From positions 1-64,000 of the forward strand of contig NZ_WJIF01000001.1 in the NCBI RefSeq assembly GCF_009647605.1: a stretch of DNA of 64,000 bases, in the 5' to 3' direction. A program made the translations under genes and the position numbers. The DNA is from Agromyces agglutinans. Its GTDB lineage: Bacteria; Actinomycetota; Actinomycetes; Actinomycetales; Microbacteriaceae. Under the pieces are notes generated by a model. It had not been told where the DNA came from. It did no database searches and worked only from the letters and a program-made list of their open reading frames with translations. Shown here piece after piece: positions 24,247-32,274 of the stretch. Position 1 is the first letter of the stretch, and every line of letters begins with the position of its first letter.

Positions 24247-25206
24247 TCAGCCTGCCGCGAGCTTCGCCGCGACCGCGCCCACCCGCTCGCGGAACCAGCG
24301 GTGCCCGGCATCCTGTTCGTGCGACGGACTCCACCAGAACGCCTGCTTGATGCCGGGAATGGCGATCGGGCAGTCGACGGCGACGACATCGCCGCGCTCC
24401 TGGAACCGCTCGACCAGGGAGACCGGCACGAAGGCGACGCGGTCGGTTCCGGCGACCATGTCGGGAAGGGTGAGGAAACTGCGCGTCGTCACCTGCATCC
24501 GCGGGTACACGCCGAGCATGTGCAGTTCGCGGGTCGCCGCGACGATGGCCGTGCGTCCGCTGTACGTCGTCGCCCATGGCCTGGCGCCGAGGGCCTCGAC
24601 GGTCAACGGAGTCGATGCGGTGTCGGTCGCGACCAGGCAACGCCACTGGTCGGTGAAGAGATCGGTGTACTCGAGGTGTTCGAGATAGCCGTGCGGCAGG
24701 ATCAGGCCGTCGATGTCGCGAAGCGAATCGGGTGCCTCGTCGACGACGGCATCCTGCACGTGCTCCATGCGGAGCATCACGTTCGGTGCCACCCTCGAGA
24801 GCTCGCGCGAGAGCGACGCCCCGAACACCGCGGCGACGTAGTCGGAGCAGACCAGGCGGAACTCGCGGCTGCTCTGCTCGGGGCGGAAGTCGGCCTGGGC
24901 GCTGAAGACGCGCGTGAGGGAATTGCTGGCTTGCGTGACCGACTCGAGCAGTTCGATGCCGAGCGGACTGAGCACGTACCTGTTGCCGGCGCGCACGAGG
25001 AGTTCGTCGTTGAAGTGCCGCCGCAGCCGCGAGAGGGCGGCGGACAGCGCGGGCTGGCTCATGTACATGCGCTCGGCCGCACGGCTGACGCTGCGCTCCT
25101 CGAGCAGCATCTGCAACGGCACGACCAGGTTGAGGTCGACCGAGCTCAGCTGCAGCGCGCTCCGGCCGGACTGGGAAGCGTCATCGGCTGCGGGTTCGTT
25201 CGTCAT
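24247..25206 (-). CDS. NodD-like LysR family transcriptional regulator
   Basis: 319 residues. The N-terminal winged HTH (LLEERSVSRAAERMYMSQPA, then LSRLRRHFNDELLVRAG) is closer to the NodD/aromatic-responsive branch of LysR proteins than to most others. The C-terminal effector domain follows from about residue 110. NodD proteins respond to flavonoids and bind ATC-N9-GAT motifs; two such motifs lie in the divergent promoter at 35685-35757. I infer that this regulator controls that promoter in response to an aromatic or flavonoid. It follows the LacI gene by 24 bases on the same strand and may be co-transcribed. Confidence 0.88.
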   Translation of the reverse strand: MTNEPAADDASQSGRSALQLSSVDLNLVVPLQMLLEERSVSRAAERMYMSQPALSAALSRLRRHFNDELLVRAGNRYVLSPLGIELLESVTQASNSLTRVFSAQADFRPEQSSREFRLVCSDYVAAVFGASLSRELSRVAPNVMLRMEHVQDAVVDEAPDSLRDIDGLILPHGYLEHLEYTDLFTDQWRCLVATDTASTPLTVEALGARPWATTYSGRTAIVAATRELHMLGVYPRMQVTTRSFLTLPDMVAGTDRVAFVPVSLVERFQERGDVVAVDCPIAIPGIKQAFWWSPSHEQDAGHRWFRERVGAVAAKLAAG

Positions 25207-25230
25207 CGTCGACGGTCCCTTCGGTCGGTC

Positions 25231-26268
25231 CTATCGCTCGGTGCTGCGCCGCGCGATCAGGGTGGGGGTGAGCCGGATGGCGCGGTGCTCGTGGTCGGGC
25301 GCTTCGACCTCGTCGACGAGGAGTCGTGCGCCGACGTACCCGAGCTCCTCACCGGGCTGGCTGATGGTCGAGATCGGGATCGGGGCATCCCATGCGGCCT
25401 GGTTGTTGTCGTATCCAATCACACTGACCGTGTCGGGCACCGAGATCGGGCGGATCTCGGAGAGCGCCTGGACGATGCCCGCGGCGAGCAGGTCGGATGC
25501 CGCGACGATGCCGTCGACTTCGCCGTTCAGGACACGGTCGGCGAGCTGCCGGCCGACCTGCCATCCGTCGGACCGGTTGACCCAAGCGGGTGAGATCTCG
25601 TCGACCGGCGCGAGGGAGGCTTCGACGAGCGCACGACGGAATCCGGCGCGCCGGTCGGTGACCGGCTGCAGCGTGTCGGGACCACCGACGAAGACGATGC
25701 GGCGTCGACCGGTTTCGAGCAGATGGGATGCCGCGAGGTGGCCGCCGGCCTCGTTGTCGATGGATGCCGTGCAGTAACGGCCGGTGTCGTCGTGGAAGTT
25801 GAGCATGACGATCGGCTGCCCGTGCGCGTGACGCCCGGCGATGGCGCGGAAGTGCGAGGCGTCGTTCAGGGTGAGCAGCACGCCCCGAACGCGGGTCTCG
25901 GCGAAGAGTTCGACGTAGCGGTCCTCGCGCTCCAGCTTGCCGTCGCTGTTGGCGAGCACGACCGACAGCCCCTGTTCGTCGGCCGCGCGCTCGGTGCCGC
26001 GGGCGATGTCGATGAACAGCGAGTTGCCGAGGTCGGAGAGCACCAGGCCGATGGAGCGCGTGCGGCCGGCGGCGAGCGAGCGGGCCGCACCGTTCGGGAT
26101 GTAGCCGAGCATGCCGATGGCCCGATCGATCCGTTCGAGCGTGGGCCCCGCGACCCGCTCGCGGTGGTTCAACGCGTTGGACACGCTCGCGATCGAGACG
26201 CCGGCGAGCGCGGCGACGTCCTTGATGCCGGGGGAGGTCGGCTCTTCGCGCGCCGCTGCGTCTGACAT
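25231..26268 (-). CDS. LacI family transcriptional regulator of the rhamnoside operon
   Basis: 345 residues from ATG 26266-26268. The LacI HTH with hinge helix is at residues about 13-65 (IKDVAALAGVSIASVSNALN, ending GAARSLAAGRT). The periplasmic-binding-like sugar domain follows (IGLVLSDLGNSLF, VIGYDN). It is divergent from the sugar importer operon, with two LacI-type operators between them, so it most likely represses both transcripts until a rhamnosyl sugar is bound. The ribosome site is weak. Confidence 0.92.
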   Translation of the reverse strand: MSDAAAREEPTSPGIKDVAALAGVSIASVSNALNHRERVAGPTLERIDRAIGMLGYIPNGAARSLAAGRTRSIGLVLSDLGNSLFIDIARGTERAADEQGLSVVLANSDGKLEREDRYVELFAETRVRGVLLTLNDASHFRAIAGRHAHGQPIVMLNFHDDTGRYCTASIDNEAGGHLAASHLLETGRRRIVFVGGPDTLQPVTDRRAGFRRALVEASLAPVDEISPAWVNRSDGWQVGRQLADRVLNGEVDGIVAASDLLAAGIVQALSEIRPISVPDTVSVIGYDNNQAAWDAPIPISTISQPGEELGYVGARLLVDEVEAPDHEHRAIRLTPTLIARRSTER

Positions 26269-26288
26269 GTCCGGAAGCCTAACGCAGC

Positions 26289-26302
26289 TTGTAACGCTCC
26301 AA
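26289..26302. promoter_or_regulatory. LacI-type operator 1
   Basis: TTGTAACGCTCCAA, an imperfect palindrome around a central CG, 20 bases upstream of the lacI-type gene. It resembles operator 2 in outer bases and spacing. Confidence 0.5.
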
Positions 26303-26412
26303 GCGACGGTGCAACGTGCATCGACGCGGCGAATATCGGGTATTCCGGAGAGGCGCAGCGCGAAAGGTCCATTCGGCTGGAGCGACCGTCGCCGCCGATC
26401 TACGCTCATCCG

Positions 26413-26426
26413 TTGTAGCGCTTCAA
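26413..26426. promoter_or_regulatory. LacI-type operator 2
   Basis: TTGTAGCGCTTCAA, a 14-base near-palindrome with one mismatched pair, 25 bases before the binding-protein GTG start. Its place between promoter and ribosome site fits repression of the importer operon. A further dyad, GAATATCGGGTATTC, is at 26331-26345. Confidence 0.65.
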
Positions 26427-26451
26427 TCGAGGCCGCATTCAAGGAGGAACT

Positions 26452-27762
26452 GTGACCACAGCACGCAAGCGGGCAAGGAAGATCGTCCCGCTCATCGCCG
26501 GAATCGGCGCCACCGCGCTCGCGCTGACGGGCTGCACCAGCGGCGGAGGCGGAGGCGAGGCCACCGCGCCCGACTCGTTCAGCTATCTCTCGTTCGCCGA
26601 GAACACGTCCATCCAGGACACCCTGACCGCGCTGTCGGAGGGGGAGTGCTCCGCTGAGAACGAGGCGCTCGCGCTCGACATCACGACCCAGCCGCAGGCG
26701 AGCTACGACCAGCAGCTCCAGCTCCTCGCCGGCCAGAACGCGCTGCCGGTGCTGTTCGCGAGCGGCAACACGCCGCAGGTCGCGAAGGACCTGCAGAAGG
26801 GCGGCAAGCTCGTCGACGTCGAGCAGGCGCTCGAGGACCTCGACCAGTCCGACGCGATCATCCCGGCGGCGAAGTCGACCATCGACGCGCTGTACGACGG
26901 CGAGCAGTACGTGCTGCCCACCGAGTTCAACGTCGAGGGCATCTGGTACAACAAGCAGCTCTTCGCCGACCACGGAATCGAAGTTCCGACGACGTGGGAC
27001 GAGCTCGTCGCGGCCGCGGACACGCTCAACGCCGCCGGCGTCATCCCCTTCTCCGCCGACGGACAGGACGGCTGGCCGCTCACCCGCCTGGTGGGCAACT
27101 ACCTCTTCCGCACGCTCGGCCCCGACGCACTGCAGCGCGTGGCCGAGGGCGAGGCGAAGCTGACCGACCCCGAGTACGTCGAGGCCGCGGCGGCCGTCGC
27201 CGAGCTCGGCGACAAGGGCTACTTCGGCCCGTCGGTGACGTCGATCGACTACATGACCGCCGTGAACCAGTTCCTCACCGGCCAGGCGGGCATGTTCTAC
27301 ATGGGCTCGTGGATCCTCGCGAACTTCAACGACCCCGAGCAGAACCAGATCGGCGCGGAGAACATCGGCTTCATGCCGTTCCCCGAGGTCGAGGGCGGCG
27401 AGGGTTCGGCCGACCAGCTCGCCGCGAACGTGGGCGTCCCGCTCGCGCTGTCCGAGGCTTCGTACTCGGACGACGTGGCGTCGTGGCTCGGCTGCTTCGC
27501 CGAGAACTTCGGCTCGAGTTCGCTCGCGAACCAGGGCGTCATCACGGGCTTCAAGGTCGCGACTCCCGTCGAGGACCTGCCTCCGCTGACGCAGGAGGTG
27601 CAGTCGCAGATCGAGGCGACGACCCAGAGCGTGCTCTGGTTCGAGGCGCTGTTCAACGCGAAGGCGGCCACGACCAGCCAGACGAACGCCTCCCAGCTCG
27701 TGACCGGTGCGCTCAGCCCGGAGGAGTTCATGGAGACCGTCCAGGCCGACCTCGGCAACTAG
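26452..27762 (+). CDS. Sugar ABC transporter substrate-binding lipoprotein (SBP family 1)
   Basis: 436 residues from GTG 26452 with AAGGAGG 5 bases upstream. The lipobox is LALTGC near residue 25. The mature protein has the carbohydrate-binding pattern (GIWYNKQLFADHGIEVPTTW, later FLTGQAGMFYMGSW). It captures an oligosaccharide or glycoside for the two permeases downstream. No dedicated ATPase gene is in the operon, so it probably uses a shared MsiK-type ATPase encoded elsewhere, as is usual for actinobacterial CUT1 systems. With the rhamnosidase in the operon, a rhamnose-containing sugar is the likely ligand. Confidence 0.9.
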   Translation: MTTARKRARKIVPLIAGIGATALALTGCTSGGGGGEATAPDSFSYLSFAENTSIQDTLTALSEGECSAENEALALDITTQPQASYDQQLQLLAGQNALPVLFASGNTPQVAKDLQKGGKLVDVEQALEDLDQSDAIIPAAKSTIDALYDGEQYVLPTEFNVEGIWYNKQLFADHGIEVPTTWDELVAAADTLNAAGVIPFSADGQDGWPLTRLVGNYLFRTLGPDALQRVAEGEAKLTDPEYVEAAAAVAELGDKGYFGPSVTSIDYMTAVNQFLTGQAGMFYMGSWILANFNDPEQNQIGAENIGFMPFPEVEGGEGSADQLAANVGVPLALSEASYSDDVASWLGCFAENFGSSSLANQGVITGFKVATPVEDLPPLTQEVQSQIEATTQSVLWFEALFNAKAATTSQTNASQLVTGALSPEEFMETVQADLGN

Positions 27763-27774
27763 CCACGGACACCG

Positions 27775-27809
27775 GGGTGCGCGCGTCCGCGCGGCGGGCG
27801 CGCGCACCC
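27775..27809 (+). terminator. Intra-operon hairpin after the sugar-binding protein gene
   Basis: An 11-bp GC stem (27775-27785 with 27799-27809) with a 13-base loop, 12 bases after the stop codon and followed by TT. It sits in the same place as the hairpin in the peptide importer operon and probably limits read-through or protects the upstream mRNA. Confidence 0.6.
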
Positions 27810-27837
27810 TTGCCATCACAGGAAAGAACCAGCTGCA

Positions 27838-28722
27838 GTGAATCGCGTACTAGGTGACTGGCGGGCCGTCACCGTTCTTCTCGGACCCGCGCTCCTCGTC
27901 TACACCCTCGTCATGCTCGTGCCCATCTTCTGGTCGCTCGGGTACACGGTGTTCGAGGGCAACCCGATCATCGGGTTCACCTTCGTCGGCTGGGACAACA
28001 TCGCCGCGCTCTTCACGGACCCGAAGATCGGCGACGCCCTCGTCTTCACCGTCAAGTACGCGCTCGTGCTCACCGTCGGGCAGGTGCTCGCAGGCTATCT
28101 GCTGAGCCTGCTCTACGTGTTCTGGCTCCGGAAGGCCTCCGGCCTCATCCGCACCCTCGTCTTCTTCCCGGTCGTGCTCCCGACCGTGGCGGTCGCCCTG
28201 TTGTTCCAGGCGCTGTTCGCGATCGCCCCGCAGATCGGCCCGGTCAACGCCCTCCTGAACGCGGTCGGCATCGAATCGATCGACTGGTTCGCCTCCGGGG
28301 GAACGGCCTTCTGGGTCATCATCATCATGGACATCTGGCGTTCGATGGGCTTCTACGCCGTGCTCCTCTACGCCGGCCTCGTCGACATCCCCGAGGAGCT
28401 CTTCGAGTCCGCGCGCATCGATGGCGCATCGGGTTGGCGCCTGGTCCGCCACATCGTGATCCCGCTGTCCCTGCCGGTGCTGTTCTCGTCCATCATCTTC
28501 AGCATCAACGGCACGTTGAAGGTGTTCGACTCCGTGCTCGCGCTCACGAACGGCGGCCCGGGCAACACGACCACCCCGCTCACGCTGTACATGTACCAGA
28601 CCTCGTTCACCTACGGCGAGTACGGCTACGGCAGCTCCATCGCGCTCCTGCTGACGATCCTGTGCCTGCTCGTCACGCTGTTCATCTTCCGTTCCTCGCG
28701 CCGCGACCTGACCAAGGGGTGA
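27838..28722 (+). CDS. Sugar ABC transporter permease (MalF-like)
   Basis: 294 residues from GTG 27838 after an AGGAAAG site. Six membrane segments and the EAA loop (ELFESARIDGASGWRLVRHIVIPLS) identify a CUT1 permease. It pairs with the next gene to form the sugar channel. Confidence 0.9.
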   Translation: MNRVLGDWRAVTVLLGPALLVYTLVMLVPIFWSLGYTVFEGNPIIGFTFVGWDNIAALFTDPKIGDALVFTVKYALVLTVGQVLAGYLLSLLYVFWLRKASGLIRTLVFFPVVLPTVAVALLFQALFAIAPQIGPVNALLNAVGIESIDWFASGGTAFWVIIIMDIWRSMGFYAVLLYAGLVDIPEELFESARIDGASGWRLVRHIVIPLSLPVLFSSIIFSINGTLKVFDSVLALTNGGPGNTTTPLTLYMYQTSFTYGEYGYGSSIALLLTILCLLVTLFIFRSSRRDLTKG

Positions 28723-28726
28723 CCCC

Positions 28727-29629
28727 ATGACCGACACCACACTCGAGACGGTCGCCCGACCCACCGTGCAGGCCCCGGAGCCGCAGCGCCGCAGTCCGCT
28801 GCTCTGGGTCCGCCGCATCCCCGGCTGGCTGGTCGTCGCGGTGCTGCTCATCGCCGTGGGCTACCCGCTCGTCTGGCTGCTGATGGGCTCCTTCAAGACG
28901 CAGGCCGAGTTCCTGAACAATCCGACGTGGGCTCTGCCCGAGGACTGGACCAACTTCGACAACTACGTCGAGGCGTTCACGACCGGCAACCTCGCGGTCT
29001 ACATCAAGAACAGCATCCTGGCCACGCTTCCGGCGCTGGCCCTCACGATCATCATCGGCGTCGCCGCGGGCTTCGCGCTCGAGGTCATGGTGTGGAAGGG
29101 CCGGGGCACCGTGCTGCTGCTCTTCCTCGCCGGCATCATGGTCCCCGGGCAGATGATCCTCCTGCCGCTGTTCACCATCTACTTCCAGACCGGGCTCACC
29201 GGCACGCTGTGGCCGTTGATCATCACGTACACGGCCATCGGCCTGCCGCTCACGGTCTTCATGATGGCCACGTTCTTCCGCGGCGTCCCGCGCGAGATCT
29301 TCGAAGCGGCGACCCTCGACGGTGCCAGCATCTACCGCCAGTTCCGCTCGATCGGCTTTCCGATGGTGAAGAACGCGATCTTCACGGTCGCCCTCGTCCA
29401 GTTCTTCTTCATCTGGAACGACCTCCTGATCGCGCTGACCTTCACGAACCGCGACGACCTGCGCACCATCCAGGTCGGGCTCCTGAACTTCACCGGCGAG
29501 TTCGGGCAGGTCCAGTACGGCCCGACGTTCGCCGCCGTCTGCGTGAACGTCTTCGGCACCCTGATCATCTACCTCTTCCTCAACCAGCGGGTCATGAAGG
29601 GCATGACTGCCGGGGCGGTGAAGGGGTGA
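28727..29629 (+). CDS. Sugar ABC transporter permease (MalG-like)
   Basis: 300 residues, four bases after the MalF-like stop. Six membrane segments and an EAA loop (EIFEAATLDGASIYRQFRSI). A cytoplasmic N-terminal extension of about 30 residues. The stop overlaps the rhamnosidase start (GTGA). Confidence 0.9.
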   Translation: MTDTTLETVARPTVQAPEPQRRSPLLWVRRIPGWLVVAVLLIAVGYPLVWLLMGSFKTQAEFLNNPTWALPEDWTNFDNYVEAFTTGNLAVYIKNSILATLPALALTIIIGVAAGFALEVMVWKGRGTVLLLFLAGIMVPGQMILLPLFTIYFQTGLTGTLWPLIITYTAIGLPLTVFMMATFFRGVPREIFEAATLDGASIYRQFRSIGFPMVKNAIFTVALVQFFFIWNDLLIALTFTNRDDLRTIQVGLLNFTGEFGQVQYGPTFAAVCVNVFGTLIIYLFLNQRVMKGMTAGAVKG

Positions 29630-32274
29630 GCGTCCTCGACCTTCGCGTCGAACACCTCGCCGAACCGCTCGGCATCGGAACCCCGACACCCCGGCTGAGC
29701 TGGCGCCTGTCGACGGGAACGCAGCTCGCGTACGAGGTCGAGGCCGTCCACGCGACCGGACGCAGCGAGCGCGTACGCGTCGACAGCGCCGACACGCTGT
29801 ATCAGCCATGGCCCTTCGCGCCGCTCGACTCGCGGGCCGCGGTCGATCTCCGGGTGCGAGCCCTCGCCGAGGGGGCATCCGAGTTCACCGCGTGGAGCGC
29901 GCCGCTTCGCATCGAGGTCGGCCTGCTCGACGAGGCGGACTGGCAGGTCGATTGGGTCTCGCCCTCGATCGAGGCGGCCCACGACGGCCCGCGTCCGGCG
30001 CACCTGCTGCGCGCCGAGTTCACGACCGTCGGCGAGGTGCGCCGCGCCCGGCTCTACGCCACCGCGCACGGCATCTACGACCTCGAGGTGAACGGCATCG
30101 CCCCGACCGATGAGGTGCTCGCCCCCGGCTGGAGTTCGTACGGGCACCGGCTGCGTTACCGCACGATCGACCTCACGCCGCATCTGGCAGCCGGTCGAAA
30201 CGCGATCGGTGTGCACCTCGCCGACGGGTGGTACCGCGGACGGCTCGGCTTCAACGGCGGCCTCTGGGATGTCTACGGCGGGGATGCCTCGGTGCTGATG
30301 CAGCTCGAGATCGAGGACGAGTCCGGCCTCCGGGTCGTACCGCTCGACTGGCGTACGGCGGCCGGCCCCGTCATCGCGACGGGGTTGTACGAGGGCGAGC
30401 GTCACGACGCGCGCCTCGATGCGCCTGGGTGGTCGCGGCCGGGCTTCGACGACGCCGAGTGGAAGCCGGCCGAGCGCATCCCCCGGAGCGCGTTCGGTGC
30501 GGCGCTCGAGGCGCCGACCGGGCCGCCGGTTCGAGTCGTCGAGACGATCCGACCCACCCTCGTCTCGCGCGCGGCCGACGGAACGATGCTGCTGGACGTC
30601 GGTCAGAACATCGCCGGCAAGATCCGGGTCACCGCCTCGGCGACCGCCGGGGCCACCCTGCGCATCCGCCATGCCGAGGTGCTCGAAGACGGCGAGCTCG
30701 CGACGAGGCCGCTGCGATCCGCGACGTCCGTCGACGAATACACCTTCGCCGCTGCCGGCCGCGTCACCTGGACCCCGCGGTTCACCATCCACGGGTTCCG
30801 CTACGTCGAGATCAGCGGCATCCCGGATCTCGATGTCGGCGACGTCGAGGCGCTCGTCATCCATTCGGACATGCGCCGAACGGGGTGGTTCCGGACGGAT
30901 CATCCGCTGCTCGATCGGTTCCACGAGAACGTCGTCTGGAGCATGCGCGACAACTTCGTCGACCTGCCGACCGACTGCCCCCAACGCGACGAGCGCCTCG
31001 GCTGGACCGGCGACATCCAGGTGTTCGCGCCGACGGCGGCCTACCTGTACGACGCGACCGGCGTCCTCCAGAACTGGCTCCGGGACCTCGCCGCCGAACA
31101 GGCCGCGGCCGGCTCCGTGCCGAACTTCGTCCCTTGGGTCGAGTGTGGATTCCCGAGCGACCCCGCAGCGGTGTGGGGAGACGCCGCCGTGATCGTGCCG
31201 TGGACCCTGTACCGGCGGACCGGCGACAGCGGGATCCTGCGCGACCAGTTCCCGAGCATGCGCGCCTGGATCGACCAGGTGTTCGCGTTGACCGAAGGGA
31301 CCGGGCACTGGAACCGAGGATTCCAGCTCGGCGACTGGCTCGACCCTGCTGCGCCGCCCGAACGGCCGGGAGACTCGAAGACCGACCCGTACCTCGTCGC
31401 GACGGCGTACCTCGCCCATTCGGCGCGCCTCGTGCGCGAGACCGCGCTGGTGCTCGGCGACGAAGCAGCCGCCGACCGCTACGGCGACATCGCCGACCGG
31501 GCGCGTGCAGCGTTCCGGGCGCACTACGTCGCGCCGTCCGGCCGCGTCGTGAGCGACACCGTCACGGCCATCGCGATCGCGATCGCCTTCGACCTGCTGG
31601 AGAACGACGCGCAACGCGCCGAGGCCGGGCGACGGCTCGCGGAACTCGTCGCCGAAGGCGATCACCTGATCCAGACCGGCTTCGCCGGCACGCCGATCGT
31701 CTGCGACGCGCTCGCCGCGACGAACCATCTCGACGTCGCCTACCACCTCCTCATGCGCACCGAATCGCCGTCCTGGCTGTACGCGGTCGTGATGGGCGCG
31801 ACCACCGTCTGGGAGCGATGGGACAGCATGCTCCCCGACGGCAGCATCAATCCGGGCGAGATGACGTCGTTCAACCACTACGCACTCGGTGCGGTGGCCG
31901 ACTTCCTCCACCGCGTCGTGGGCGGCATCGAGGAGCTCGAGCCCGGATACCGGCGCGTGAGGATCGCGCCGCGACCCGGCGGGGGGCTCCGGCGGGCATG
32001 CGCACGGCACGACAGCCCCTATGGGGCGATCGCCAGTGCGTGGGAGCGCATCGGCGGGTGGATGCACCTGACCGTCACGGTACCGGCCGGGGTCACCGCG
32101 GAGGTCATTCCGCCCGGCGGGGATGCGCGGCCGGTGACCGTCACCGAGGGGCGGCACGAACTGCGGTTCGCGGTGCGTCCGGCGGCCGACGATCCGGTGC
32201 GCCCGCGCAGGTGGAACATCCACAACCCCGAGGAACGCCGCGAGATGATCGAGACGGGCACGCTGCGACCATGA
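29626..32274 (+). CDS. Alpha-L-rhamnosidase, GH78
   Basis: 882 residues from GTG 29626, overlapping the permease stop. N-terminal beta domains (Bac_rhamnosid_N) are followed by an (alpha/alpha)6 barrel with the GH78 signature DCPQRDERLGWTGD starting at residue 450, which carries the acidic active-site residues. A C-terminal beta domain closes it. No signal peptide is visible, so it cleaves terminal L-rhamnose from imported glycosides inside the cell. GH78 enzymes act on plant rhamnosides such as naringin, hesperidin and rutin; the partner beta-glucosidase gene overlaps its stop. Confidence 0.93.
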   Translation: MSVLDLRVEHLAEPLGIGTPTPRLSWRLSTGTQLAYEVEAVHATGRSERVRVDSADTLYQPWPFAPLDSRAAVDLRVRALAEGASEFTAWSAPLRIEVGLLDEADWQVDWVSPSIEAAHDGPRPAHLLRAEFTTVGEVRRARLYATAHGIYDLEVNGIAPTDEVLAPGWSSYGHRLRYRTIDLTPHLAAGRNAIGVHLADGWYRGRLGFNGGLWDVYGGDASVLMQLEIEDESGLRVVPLDWRTAAGPVIATGLYEGERHDARLDAPGWSRPGFDDAEWKPAERIPRSAFGAALEAPTGPPVRVVETIRPTLVSRAADGTMLLDVGQNIAGKIRVTASATAGATLRIRHAEVLEDGELATRPLRSATSVDEYTFAAAGRVTWTPRFTIHGFRYVEISGIPDLDVGDVEALVIHSDMRRTGWFRTDHPLLDRFHENVVWSMRDNFVDLPTDCPQRDERLGWTGDIQVFAPTAAYLYDATGVLQNWLRDLAAEQAAAGSVPNFVPWVECGFPSDPAAVWGDAAVIVPWTLYRRTGDSGILRDQFPSMRAWIDQVFALTEGTGHWNRGFQLGDWLDPAAPPERPGDSKTDPYLVATAYLAHSARLVRETALVLGDEAAADRYGDIADRARAAFRAHYVAPSGRVVSDTVTAIAIAIAFDLLENDAQRAEAGRRLAELVAEGDHLIQTGFAGTPIVCDALAATNHLDVAYHLLMRTESPSWLYAVVMGATTVWERWDSMLPDGSINPGEMTSFNHYALGAVADFLHRVVGGIEELEPGYRRVRIAPRPGGGLRRACARHDSPYGAIASAWERIGGWMHLTVTVPAGVTAEVIPPGGDARPVTVTEGRHELRFAVRPAADDPVRPRRWNIHNPEERREMIETGTLRP

